The position numbers and the translations under genes were made by a program. Shown piece after piece: positions 6,801 through 14,478 of a stretch of DNA of 42,921 bases. The first letter of the stretch is position 1. The number at the start of each line of letters is the position of its first letter. This stretch comes from Selenomonas sp. (GTDB lineage Bacteria > Bacillota > Negativicutes > Selenomonadales > Selenomonadaceae). The notes beneath the pieces are model-generated. The model was not told where the DNA came from. It searched no databases and worked only from the letters and a program-made list of their open reading frames with translations. The stretch is taken from positions 1-42,921 of the forward strand of contig NZ_JALFCU010000099.1 of NCBI RefSeq assembly GCF_022771645.1. The letters run 5' to 3'.

Positions 6801-7535
6801 TATGGCCGCATAATCCGTCAGGTCTGCATGCAGCGGCGTCACGGAGATGCCGCCGTGCTCGACGGTATGAAGATCGGTGTGCGGGCCGTTGTCGGAGTCG
6901 ACGATCTTGCCGGCGACCGTGTAAAAGATGCGGCCGTCGTCTTTCACGTCCTGCTGGAACGCATTCTCGTAATCGCGGCGGCCGAGGCGGCTCATGGCGA
7001 ACTCCGTCGACCGGAGCTCGCACGGGAAATTCACATTGAGGAACAGCGGCGCATTGGCGTCCGCAATCGCACGTTCGAGGAACGGGCGCACGAGCTCGGC
7101 CGCGAGCGCGTACGGATAGCTCGCATCGATGTCGAGCGAAATCGCGGCCGCATGGAGGTCGTGCAGATAGCCTTCCATCGCCGCGCCGACCGTGCCGGAG
7201 TACAGCACGTCCGTCGCGAGGTTCGCGCCTCGGTTGATGCCGGAGAGCACGAGGCCCACGGGACGGTTCGGATCCATGAGCGCTTCGAGGTAGAGCTTCA
7301 CGCTGTCCGTCGGCGTGCCGGCGATGCGCCAGGCGGCGACGGCGCCGAGCTCCGCCGCGACGCCCGGCATTTCTTCGACCTCGATGGGACGATGGACGTT
7401 CAGCGCGTGCGCCATGCCGCTCTGCTCGTGCCATGGTGCGGCGATGTAAACCTCGTGCGCCTTCGCGAACTCCGCTGCGAGCGCGCGCAGGCCCTTGGAC
7501 GCGATGCCATCATCATTTGAAATCAGGATGCGCAT
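6780..7535 (-). CDS. surE: 5'/3'-nucleotidase SurE
   Basis: A metal-dependent nucleoside monophosphate phosphatase of 251 residues in the cytosol. Diagnostic features are the N-terminal MRILISNDDG with the metal-binding Asp pair, APWHEQSGMAHALNVH, and the VLSGINRGANLATDVLYSGTVGAAMEG block. SurE dephosphorylates 5'- and 3'-mononucleotides and in many bacteria aids stationary-phase survival. The ATG at 7533-7535 follows AGGAG at the very end of the upstream DUF2156 gene, with only four bases between the genes, so the two are co-transcribed. Confidence 0.95.
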   Translation of the reverse strand: MRILISNDDGIASKGLRALAAEFAKAHEVYIAAPWHEQSGMAHALNVHRPIEVEEMPGVAAELGAVAAWRIAGTPTDSVKLYLEALMDPNRPVGLVLSGINRGANLATDVLYSGTVGAAMEGYLHDLHAAAISLDIDASYPYALAAELVRPFLERAIADANAPLFLNVNFPCELRSTEFAMSRLGRRDYENAFQQDVKDDGRIFYTVAGKIVDSDNGPHTDLHTVEHGGISVTPLHADLTDYAAIEESRGK

Positions 7536-7539
7536 CGCA

Positions 7540-8448
7540 TCATGCTCCTTTCACCGTCGCGTTGAACTTCTCGATCATCTTCTCAGGCTTGTACGATTCT
7601 TTCGCCTTGCGCAGGCCCGGGAGGCCCATGTCCTCCTCGCGGTTGATGTACTTCATATCGCTCCACGCGTGCGAGACGAAGCCCTGGTTGATCGCCGGAT
7701 ATGCGCCGCGCACGTTCGGGTCGGCCTTCTCGACATGGATGACGGCCGTGTCCGTGTTCAGCTGCTCACCGAACGTGAACGCGACGACGCGCCCGTCGAT
7801 GCGCAGCACGCCGCCTTTGAGATGGAACGCCTCGTAATTGTCGAACACTTCGTGGATCGCCGCACGTTCGTAGCCGATGAACGGATCGTCCTCGAGCTCC
7901 TCGGAACGCATGGTGTACCAGCTTTCAAGCTCCTTTCGGCACGCGGGGATGAGCTCCTGCGTGATGGGCAGATACTCGGCCTGCGGGTACAGCTTGTGGA
8001 ACGCGTTGAGATGATTCTTCTTCGAATGCAGCTTGCGACCCGAAAGCGTCATGAGCTTTTCCGCGAGATAGACATAGTCTGCGTTGTCGCGGTCATCCGT
8101 CACGTCGAACGCCGCAAGCGCCTGCCCGTCGCCACGCAGGAACGCTGCATAATCTTTTTCGAGCCCCATGAGATACACCGGCCGCTCGCGTTCTTTGAAG
8201 AACGCGAGTATTTTTTTCGTTGCTTCCGGCCATTTCGCAGGCTCGCAAAACGGCTGCTGTGCAGCGAGCTTGCCGTCATACTCGTTGATCATGTAGAGCA
8301 CATCGTCCTCCACGGCCCATTGGATGTGATACGGCGTGCGCCACATGAAGAAGTACGTGAAATTCAGATGGCTGTTCTCATAGTATCTGGCATGGAAAAA
8401 TTTGTCTAAAACAGGCTTGTCTTCCTTGCCGAGCGGTTTGAAGTCGAT
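7540..8448 (-). CDS. DUF2156 protein (phosphatidylglycerol lysyltransferase-like domain), non-standard start
   Basis: The frame encodes about 302 residues of the DUF2156 family, which has a GNAT-like fold related to the C-terminal domain of MprF-type aminoacyl transferases. The upstream part reads IDFKPLGKEDKPVLDKFFHARYYENSHLNFTYFFMWR, the expected N-terminus of this family. Later blocks are TLSGRKLHSKKNHLNAF and YPAINQGFVSHAW. No ATG, GTG or TTG occurs in frame between an in-frame TGA near 8512 and the ATG at 8346, which would cut off 34 conserved residues. A strong GGGGAGG (8455-8461) precedes ATT-ATC-ATC. I place the start at the ATC at 8446-8448, six bases after it; ATC at 8451 or ATT at 8454 are alternatives. 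The substrate is unknown. It is the first gene of the surE operon. Confidence 0.8.
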   Translation of the reverse strand: MDFKPLGKEDKPVLDKFFHARYYENSHLNFTYFFMWRTPYHIQWAVEDDVLYMINEYDGKLAAQQPFCEPAKWPEATKKILAFFKERERPVYLMGLEKDYAAFLRGDGQALAAFDVTDDRDNADYVYLAEKLMTLSGRKLHSKKNHLNAFHKLYPQAEYLPITQELIPACRKELESWYTMRSEELEDDPFIGYERAAIHEVFDNYEAFHLKGGVLRIDGRVVAFTFGEQLNTDTAVIHVEKADPNVRGAYPAINQGFVSHAWSDMKYINREEDMGLPGLRKAKESYKPEKMIEKFNATVKGA

Positions 8449-8493
8449 GATAATCCTCCCCTTTGAGGTGCGATTCTTTTTCTTGCTGCCATT

Positions 8494-8502
8494 ATCATAG
8501 CA
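8494..8502 (-). promoter_or_regulatory. Extended -10 promoter for DUF2156-surE
   Basis: TGCTATGAT on the minus strand fits TGn plus TATGAT, about 45 bases upstream of the proposed start. A TTGACA lies only seven bases upstream of the -10, too close to act as its -35. Confidence 0.45.
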
Positions 8503-8542
8503 CGAATGTCAATTCGCATTCCGTAACAAAATCACGGTTGTG

Positions 8543-8632
8543 CCAAAAAGGACAGGCCGAGGCCTGCCCTTGAACCCTCTCAGCCGCCCTACGGGCGCCA
8601 GCTCTCCCTGAGGGAGAGCCAAAGAGGAAAGA
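8543..8632. repeat. Multi-hairpin intergenic repeat downstream of purL, including its terminator
   Basis: Three palindromes lie in a row: CAGGCC-GA-GGCCTG (about 8553-8566), CGCCC-TAC-GGGCG (8585-8597) and GCTCTCCC-TGA-GGGAGAGC (8601-8619). Read on the minus strand the last of them in order, GGGCAGGCC...GGCCTGTCC, is followed by TTTTT and can terminate purL transcription. The arrangement (CTCTCCC hairpin, GC-rich hairpin, CTGAGAGGGTTCAAGGGC) resembles a dispersed intergenic repeat I recall from many anaerobic Firmicutes genomes. Copy number here cannot be seen from one window. Confidence 0.65.
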
Positions 8633-8642
8633 TTTTATAATC

Positions 8643-11600
8643 TTATTTGTAATACGCGACGCCCGCTTCGAAGAGCTGCTGGTCCTTGTCGCCCGGGACG
8701 TTCTTTGCGACGTCTTCGCCGATGCGCTCGGAGTGGCCCATCTTGCCGAGGACGCGGCCGTCCGGGCTCGTGATGCCTTCGACGGCGTTCGTCGAGCCGT
8801 TCGGGTTCCACGGGATGGCCATGGACGGCTTGCCGTCCGCGTCGACGTACTGCGTCGCGATCTGGCCGCGCATGCGGAGCTTCGCGATGATCTCGCTGTC
8901 CGCGACGAAGCGGCCCTCGCCGTGCGAGACGGCGATGCGGTGCACGTCGCCGACCTTCACGTTGTTGAACCACGGCGAAAGGTTCGACGCGACGCGCGTC
9001 GTGACCATGCACGAGACGTGGCGGCCGAGCGTGTTGTGCGTCAGCGTCGGCGAGTTGTCCGCGAGGTCGCGGATCTCGCCGTACGGCACGAGGCCGAGCT
9101 TGATGAGCGCCTGGAAACCATTGCAGATGCCGAGCATGAGGCCGTCGCGATGATACAGGAGGCGCATGACTTCCTGCGAGATGCGCGGATTGCGGAACAT
9201 CGCCGCGATGAATTTGCCGGAGCCATCCGGCTCGTCGCCGCCGCTGAAGCCGCCCGGCAGCATGATGATCTGGCTGCGGCGGATGGCCGCGACGATGGCA
9301 TCGACCGTCTCCTCGACGGCACGCGGCGTGAGGTTGCGCACAATGAGCGTCTCGGCCTCTGCGCCGGCGCGCTCCCATGCGCGCGCGGAGTCATATTCGC
9401 AGTTCGTGCCCGGGAACACGGGGATGAAGACGCGCGGCTTCGCGAGCTTCGTATCGTGCGACTTGATGGCGTTGCCCGTGCTGTACGGACGCCAGATGGC
9501 CTGCTCGCGCGTTTTGCGCGTGACCTGCGTCGGGAAGATTTTTTCGAGCGGCTTCGTGTACGATTGCTTGCATTCCTGGAGCGTCACGACCGCCATGCCG
9601 CAGACGATGCTCAAGGAGCCCGTCGTCTCGCCGAGTTCGTAGCAGCCCGTACCTTTCAGCACTTCATCGAGCTTGCTGTTCGCCGCCGCCTCGAGGAGGA
9701 TCGTGCCGTAGTCGGGATGGAACAGGTCGTCACGGCTCATCGCCTTCGTGAATTTGAAGCCGACCATGTTGCCAAGGCACATCTTCGTGATGGCCGCCGC
9801 GAGGCCGCCGAAGCCGACGCTGCGCGCGGCGAAAATTTTCTTCGCCGCCGTCAGTTCGCTGATGGCCGCAAAGTTCTTGTTGAGCTGGTCGAAGCGTGGC
9901 AAGTCCTGGCTGTCCTTGTGACACGGCACGAGGTAGACCTTGTTGCCGGGATATTTGAACTCCGACGAGACGGCGCGGTCCGCCGGCAGCACGTCGACGG
10001 CGAACGCCGCAAGCGTCGGCGGCACATGGATGTGCTCGAACGTTCCGGACATGGAGTCCTTGCCGCCGATGGCGGGGATCTTCAGCTGGTGCTGCGCCCA
10101 GAGCGCGCCGAGGAGCGCCGCGAACGGATGGCCCCACTTCTCTGGGTCTTTGCCGAGGCTCTCGAAATATTCCTGGAACGTCAGGCGGATCTTGTCCGCG
10201 CGGCCGCCGAGCGCGACCATCTTCGCCGCCGCCTCGACGACGGAATACACGGCGCCGTGGAACGGGCTCCACTCCGTGAAGTACGGGTTGAGGCCGAACG
10301 TCATGGCCGTCGCCGTCGTCGTCTCCGCGCCGAGCACGGGCAGTTTTGCGACCATGCCTTCTTCCGGCGTCAGCTGCGTCTTGCCGCCGAACGGCATGAG
10401 CACCGTGTTGCCGCCAATCGTCGAATCAAAGCGCTCGGCGAGGCCTTTCTGGCTGCAGACGTTGAGGTCGGTGAGGTTGCCGAGCCACGCTTTTTCGAGG
10501 TCGCGGCCGGCCGCTTTCGCGCCCTCCGTCTCCGAGAGGAGATAGCGTTTCGATTGGTCCGGCTGCGTGATTTTCGCCGTGACATGCTGGCGCACACCGT
10601 TCGTGTCGAGGAACGCGCGGTTCATCTGCACGATAGGCTGGCCGCGCCATTTCATGATGAGGCGCGGCTCTTCCGTCACGACGGCGACTTCCGTCGCTTC
10701 GAGATTTTCCGCGTCGGCAAATTTCACGAAAGCATCGAGGTCTTTCGGATTGAGCACGACGGCCATGCGCTCTTGCGATTCCGAAATCGCGAGCTCCGTG
10801 CCGTCGAGGCCTTCGTATTTTTTCTTGACGGCATCGAGGTCGATGACGAGGCCGTCGGCGAGCTCGCCGATGGCGACAGACACGCCGCCCGCGCCGAAGT
10901 CGTTGCAGCGCTTGATCATGCGCGCGACCGCAGGATTGCGGAACAGGCGCTGGATCTTGCGCTCCGTCGGCGGGTTGCCCTTCTGCACCTCGGCGCCGCA
11001 CGTCGTCAGCGATTCCTCCGTGTGCTCTTTCGACGAGCCCGTCGCGCCGCCGCAGCCGTCGCGGCCCGTGCGGCCGCCGACGAGCACGATGATGTCGCCC
11101 GCCGCCGGACGCTCGCGCACGACGTTCTCCTTCGGCGCGGTCGCGATGACGGCGCCGATCTCCATGCGCTTCGCCATATAGCCTTCATGATAGACTTCTT
11201 GCACCTGGCCCGTCGCGAGGCCGATCTGGTTGCCGTACGAGCTGTAGCCGGCCGCCGCGCCGAGCGTGATCTTCTTCTGCGGCAGCTTGCCCGGGAGCGT
11301 GTCTTTGAGCGCCCGGCGCGGGTCGGCCGCGCCCGTCACGCGCATGGCCTGATAGACGTACGAGCGGCCGGACAGCGGGTCGCGGATCGCGCCGCCGAGG
11401 CACGTCGCCGCGCCGCCGAACGGCTCGATTTCCGTCGGATGATTGTGCGTCTCGTTCTTGAACATGACGAGCCAATCTTCCTCTTTGCCGCCGATGTCCG
11501 CCTTGATCTGGATGCTGCACGCGTTGATCTCCTCGGACTTGTCGAGGTCTTCGAGCAGGCCTTCCTTGCGCAGCTCCTTCATGCCGATGACAGCGAGATC

Positions 11601-12428
11601 CATGAGCGTCACGTCGCGGATTGTCGCCCCACCGTAGACGTTCTCGCGGTCTTTCAAATACTGGTTGTACGCGCGCGTGATGGACGGCGAGAAATAGCCG
11701 TCCTCGATGTCGACCATGTCGATGGCCGTCGTGAACGTCGTGTGGCGGCAGTGATCCGACCAATACGTGTCGATGACGCGCAGCTCCGTGACCGTCGGCG
11801 CACGGTGCTCCGTGTCGCGGAAATATTCCTGGCAGAACTTCAGGTCCTCGAAGCTCATGGCAAAGCCCATCTTGTCCATGAATGCGTGGAGGCCGGCGTC
11901 GTCGAGCGTGTTGAAGTCTTCGAGAATCGCCACGTCCGCCGGCTTCTCCATCTTCATCGTGAGCGACGCGGGCTTTTCGAGCGAGGCCTCGCGGCTCTCG
12001 ACCTTGTTGATGAGGTATGCTTTGATCTTTTCGAACGTCTCGCGGTCGACATCGCCGACGATGACAATGACGCGCGCCGTGCGGATGACGGGACGCTCCT
12101 TCGCCGTAACGAGCTGGACGCACTGCGCCGCCGAATCCGCCGTCACGTCATACTGTCCCGGCAGGTACTCCATCGCGAACATCCGCGAATTCGAGAAATG
12201 CGGCAGCTTTTCCTCGTAGACGACGTCGACGGGCGGCTCGGCGAAGACGACGGACTTGACCTTTTCGTATTCCTCGTCGCTGAGGCCTTCGATGTCATAG
12301 CGGTTGATGATGCGAACGGCCTTGAGGTCTGTGAGGCGGAACGTCTCCGTCAGGTCGTCGCACAGCTGCTGTGCAGGAATGTCGAAAAAGCCCTGGCGCT
12401 TCTCCACGAAAATTCTTCTTACGGACAT
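8643..12428 (-). CDS. purL: Phosphoribosylformylglycinamidine synthase, single-chain PurL-PurQ type
   Basis: It catalyses step four of purine synthesis: FGAR + glutamine + ATP to FGAM, in the cytosol. The 1261-residue chain combines the synthetase domains with a C-terminal glutaminase, as in the large clostridial type. Visible motifs are YWSDHCRHTTF and FKNETHNHPTEIEPFGGAATCLGGAIRD in the first synthetase half, and DFGAGGVSVAIGELADG and GGKDSMSGTF further on. The glutaminase runs from about residue 993: VFPGTNCEYDSARA, LPGGFSGGDEPDGSG and the nucleophile Cys in LGICNGFQALIKLG. The ATG has GGGAGG 11 bases upstream. It lies 34 bases downstream of a terminator that follows the YhcH-family gene. 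No other pur genes are in the window. Confidence 0.96.
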   Translation of the reverse strand: MSVRRIFVEKRQGFFDIPAQQLCDDLTETFRLTDLKAVRIINRYDIEGLSDEEYEKVKSVVFAEPPVDVVYEEKLPHFSNSRMFAMEYLPGQYDVTADSAAQCVQLVTAKERPVIRTARVIVIVGDVDRETFEKIKAYLINKVESREASLEKPASLTMKMEKPADVAILEDFNTLDDAGLHAFMDKMGFAMSFEDLKFCQEYFRDTEHRAPTVTELRVIDTYWSDHCRHTTFTTAIDMVDIEDGYFSPSITRAYNQYLKDRENVYGGATIRDVTLMDLAVIGMKELRKEGLLEDLDKSEEINACSIQIKADIGGKEEDWLVMFKNETHNHPTEIEPFGGAATCLGGAIRDPLSGRSYVYQAMRVTGAADPRRALKDTLPGKLPQKKITLGAAAGYSSYGNQIGLATGQVQEVYHEGYMAKRMEIGAVIATAPKENVVRERPAAGDIIVLVGGRTGRDGCGGATGSSKEHTEESLTTCGAEVQKGNPPTERKIQRLFRNPAVARMIKRCNDFGAGGVSVAIGELADGLVIDLDAVKKKYEGLDGTELAISESQERMAVVLNPKDLDAFVKFADAENLEATEVAVVTEEPRLIMKWRGQPIVQMNRAFLDTNGVRQHVTAKITQPDQSKRYLLSETEGAKAAGRDLEKAWLGNLTDLNVCSQKGLAERFDSTIGGNTVLMPFGGKTQLTPEEGMVAKLPVLGAETTTATAMTFGLNPYFTEWSPFHGAVYSVVEAAAKMVALGGRADKIRLTFQEYFESLGKDPEKWGHPFAALLGALWAQHQLKIPAIGGKDSMSGTFEHIHVPPTLAAFAVDVLPADRAVSSEFKYPGNKVYLVPCHKDSQDLPRFDQLNKNFAAISELTAAKKIFAARSVGFGGLAAAITKMCLGNMVGFKFTKAMSRDDLFHPDYGTILLEAAANSKLDEVLKGTGCYELGETTGSLSIVCGMAVVTLQECKQSYTKPLEKIFPTQVTRKTREQAIWRPYSTGNAIKSHDTKLAKPRVFIPVFPGTNCEYDSARAWERAGAEAETLIVRNLTPRAVEETVDAIVAAIRRSQIIMLPGGFSGGDEPDGSGKFIAAMFRNPRISQEVMRLLYHRDGLMLGICNGFQALIKLGLVPYGEIRDLADNSPTLTHNTLGRHVSCMVTTRVASNLSPWFNNVKVGDVHRIAVSHGEGRFVADSEIIAKLRMRGQIATQYVDADGKPSMAIPWNPNGSTNAVEGITSPDGRVLGKMGHSERIGEDVAKNVPGDKDQQLFEAGVAYYK

Positions 12429-12459
12429 GTGCTTTTGATTCCTCCCGAACGTACCAAAA

Positions 12460-12486
12460 CAAGGCGAGGGGACTCCCCTCGCCTAT
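12460..12486 (-). terminator. Terminator between the YhcH-family gene and purL
   Basis: Arms 12462-12471 and 12475-12484 are a perfect 10-bp stem with a three-base loop, followed on the minus strand by TGTTTTGG. It lies just after the YhcH-family stop codon and only 34 bases before the purL ATG, which leaves no room for a promoter in between. It may work as a partial terminator or attenuator for purL. Confidence 0.65.
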
Positions 12487-12489
12487 CCT

Positions 12490-12978
12490 TTAGAGCAAGT
12501 CAACAGAAATTTTCACAACGACTTTCGTCACCGGACGGCCGGGGCCTTCCTCCGTCGCCATGCGCGGCGCGTGGACGTCCTCGGGATAGAGGACGGCGAA
12601 GCTGCCCGGCTTCAGCATGATCGTGCTCTCCGGCACGAGGCGCTCGTAGAACGTGATGTCGTAGACATCGTTGTACGACGCATGCTCCTCGAGCTCGGGG
12701 CTGAACGGGCACCAGCCGATGTACTCGCTGCCCTCGGCGACGAACTGCACGTCCGCGTATTTCTTGTGCGCCTCGGGGTAGCACTCTTTCGCCGGCTTCG
12801 TCTCATAGCGCTGCACGTCGGCAAAGATTTCCTCGCCGTGCTCCTTGCCGCGCGGATAGTAGCGCCCCTCTGCAAGCTTCGTGAAATCCTGCGAGCGCAG
12901 GAACGCGAGCGCTTCATCAATGACGGGCGGGTACTCCGCCTCGTGCTTCGCAGCGGCGTCCACCGTTCCGATGATCAT
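12490..12978 (-). CDS. YhcH/YjgK/YiaL family protein
   Basis: A 162-residue cupin-like protein. The family signature is visible in the order KHEAEYPPVIDEALAFLRSQDF, GRYYPRGKEHGEEIFADVQRYETKP, AHKKYADVQFVAEGSEYIGW, and the C-terminal PGSFAVLYPEDVHAPRMA with PVTKVVVKISV. Relatives (E. coli YhcH, YiaL; the EbgC beta-galactosidase subunit) often sit with sialic acid or other sugar catabolic genes and are thought to bind or anomerise sugars. No sugar pathway lies next to this copy, so its substrate is open. The gene has its own promoter (13052-13080) and is followed by a terminator. Confidence 0.88.
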   Translation of the reverse strand: MIIGTVDAAAKHEAEYPPVIDEALAFLRSQDFTKLAEGRYYPRGKEHGEEIFADVQRYETKPAKECYPEAHKKYADVQFVAEGSEYIGWCPFSPELEEHASYNDVYDITFYERLVPESTIMLKPGSFAVLYPEDVHAPRMATEEGPGRPVTKVVVKISVDLL

Positions 12979-13051
12979 GAAAAGACCTTCTTTCCTATTT
13001 CACGCACGTCTTGGTCATGCGAAAACTTTCCATCGTGTTGTCTCTTTTTTC

Positions 13052-13080
13052 ATTCTATCGAAAAAAACGCCCGTCTGCAA
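13052..13080 (-). promoter_or_regulatory. Sigma70-type promoter for the YhcH-family gene
   Basis: On the minus strand TTGCAG (13075-13080) and TAGAAT (13052-13057) are separated by exactly 17 bases, about 75 bases upstream of the ATG. Confidence 0.6.
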
Positions 13081-13101
13081 CATGTCCCGCGGATTATTTT
13101 G

Positions 13102-13138
13102 CAAAAAAAGACACATGGGCTTGCCATGTGCCGAAAAA
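13102..13138. terminator. Terminator downstream of the DUF815 gene
   Basis: CACATGG and CCATGTG arms around a short CTTG-containing loop (13112-13130) are flanked by an A-tract on the left and CCGAAAAAAA on the right. Read on the minus strand the stem is followed by TCTTTTTTTGC, a strong intrinsic terminator. Confidence 0.82.
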
Positions 13139-13149
13139 AATCGTCTTGC

Positions 13150-14466
13150 TCATTTTTCCTGCGCTTTCGAAAGCAGCGAATTGATGAACTGCTGCGCCGC
13201 GCGGCCGGAAATCTGCGAGTGCGCCATCTCCCATCGCACGGCGCCGGCCTTGAGCTCTTCGTCCGTGAGCGTGATCTCCGGGTGACGGCGCGCGAGGATC
13301 TGCACCATGTCGTAATACTCCTGGCGGCTCGGGCGGTAGTAGCCGATGGTCAGGCCGAAGCGCGCGGAGAGGGACAGCTTCTCCTGCACCGTGTCGTTCT
13401 CGTGCATGTCGTCCCGCACGGCGTCCGGACGGTCCGTCCATGTCTCGCGGATGAGGTGGCGGCGGTTGCTCGTCGCGTAGATAAGCACGTTGTCCGGCTT
13501 GACTTCGAGGCCGCCTTCGATGACAGCCTTGAGGTATTTGTACTCGATTTCAAATTCTTCGAACGACAGGTCGTCCATATAGATGATGAAGCGGTAGTTG
13601 CGGTTCTTGATCTGCGCGATGATGCGCTGGAGATATTTGAACTCGTGCTTGTAGACCTCGATCATGCGCAAACCGCGGTCGTAGAACTGGTTGAGGATGG
13701 CTTTGATGCTCGTCGACTTGCCCGTGCCGGCGTCGCCGTATAGCAGCACGTTGTTCGCCTTGCGCCCTTCGACGAAGGCTTCCGTGTTCTCTACGAGGCG
13801 CTGCTTCTGCGTTTCATAGCCGACGAGGTCGCTGAGCTTCATGTCGCCCGTCGTCGTGATGGCTTCGAGCAGCTCGCTCTTCCCACTCTCGTAATACGGC
13901 GAGATGCGGAACGCCTTGTTCAAGCCGAACATGCCGACGCCATAACGCTTGTAGAAGTCCGTGACGATGCCGAACATCTCCGCGCCGTCCTTCGCGCCCT
14001 CGATGAGTGCGCTGAGCTCCTGCACTTTCTCGCTGACGCTCTTGTTGTAAATCTGTTCTTTTTTCTCGACGGCCTGGAAATGCTCGATGACGTCGAAGCA
14101 GTCGAGCCCCGTCGCCTGCTCCAAGGTGCTGAAATCATACGCGAGCAGCTGGCGGAAAATCTCAAGGTCGTTTTCGACGAAGCGGCGCACACTGCCCTCG
14201 CTCGCGCCGTGCTTCTCGCAGACAAGCGTGAACGGCGTCTCCGTCATGGCGAGGAGAAACGCGATGTAGTTGTGCCAGAGGTTGCCGTTGAAGCCGTAGA
14301 CCGTCGCGATGTCGAGCATGCGGTTGATCTCCGTGAGGATGCGGCCCGCGAGCTCTTCCTTGTCATGGCCGGCCTCGAAGTCGCGGCAGATGCCCGCGAG
14401 GCGGTAGAGGATGCTATCTTCGCCAATCTTCCGATAGACGATGAGCTTCGATACGAGATGATGCAT
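13150..14466 (-). CDS. DUF815 family AAA ATPase
   Basis: A 438-residue protein with an N-terminal helical region of about 200 residues and a C-terminal AAA ATPase. Walker A is GDAGTGKST (244-252) and Walker B is RFIIYMDDLSFEEFE (about 295). The block YATSNRRHLIRETW fits sensor 1, and DRPDAVRDDMHENDTVQEKLSLSARFGL is the family-typical segment. DUF815 proteins are common in Firmicutes and Proteobacteria but their role is not known; a chaperone-like or remodelling ATPase is the usual guess. It starts 12 bases after the EAL-domain gene and is followed by a terminator, so the two are probably co-expressed. Confidence 0.9.
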   Translation of the reverse strand: MHHLVSKLIVYRKIGEDSILYRLAGICRDFEAGHDKEELAGRILTEINRMLDIATVYGFNGNLWHNYIAFLLAMTETPFTLVCEKHGASEGSVRRFVENDLEIFRQLLAYDFSTLEQATGLDCFDVIEHFQAVEKKEQIYNKSVSEKVQELSALIEGAKDGAEMFGIVTDFYKRYGVGMFGLNKAFRISPYYESGKSELLEAITTTGDMKLSDLVGYETQKQRLVENTEAFVEGRKANNVLLYGDAGTGKSTSIKAILNQFYDRGLRMIEVYKHEFKYLQRIIAQIKNRNYRFIIYMDDLSFEEFEIEYKYLKAVIEGGLEVKPDNVLIYATSNRRHLIRETWTDRPDAVRDDMHENDTVQEKLSLSARFGLTIGYYRPSRQEYYDMVQILARRHPEITLTDEELKAGAVRWEMAHSQISGRAAQQFINSLLSKAQEK

Positions 14467-14478
14467 GAAAACTGCTCC

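Noticed and set aside
8733..12620. Plus-strand open frame of 1295 codons opposite purL
   Set aside because: It mirrors purL codon by codon; its Arg/Ala/Asp/Val bias is typical of antisense frames in GC-rich genes. PurL motifs are clear on the minus strand.
12571..13743. Long plus-strand open frame (390 codons) opposite the YhcH-family and DUF815 genes
   Set aside because: It is Arg/Val/Asp/Glu-rich shadow sequence of GC-rich minus-strand genes, crosses a terminator and shows no family motif or ribosome binding site.
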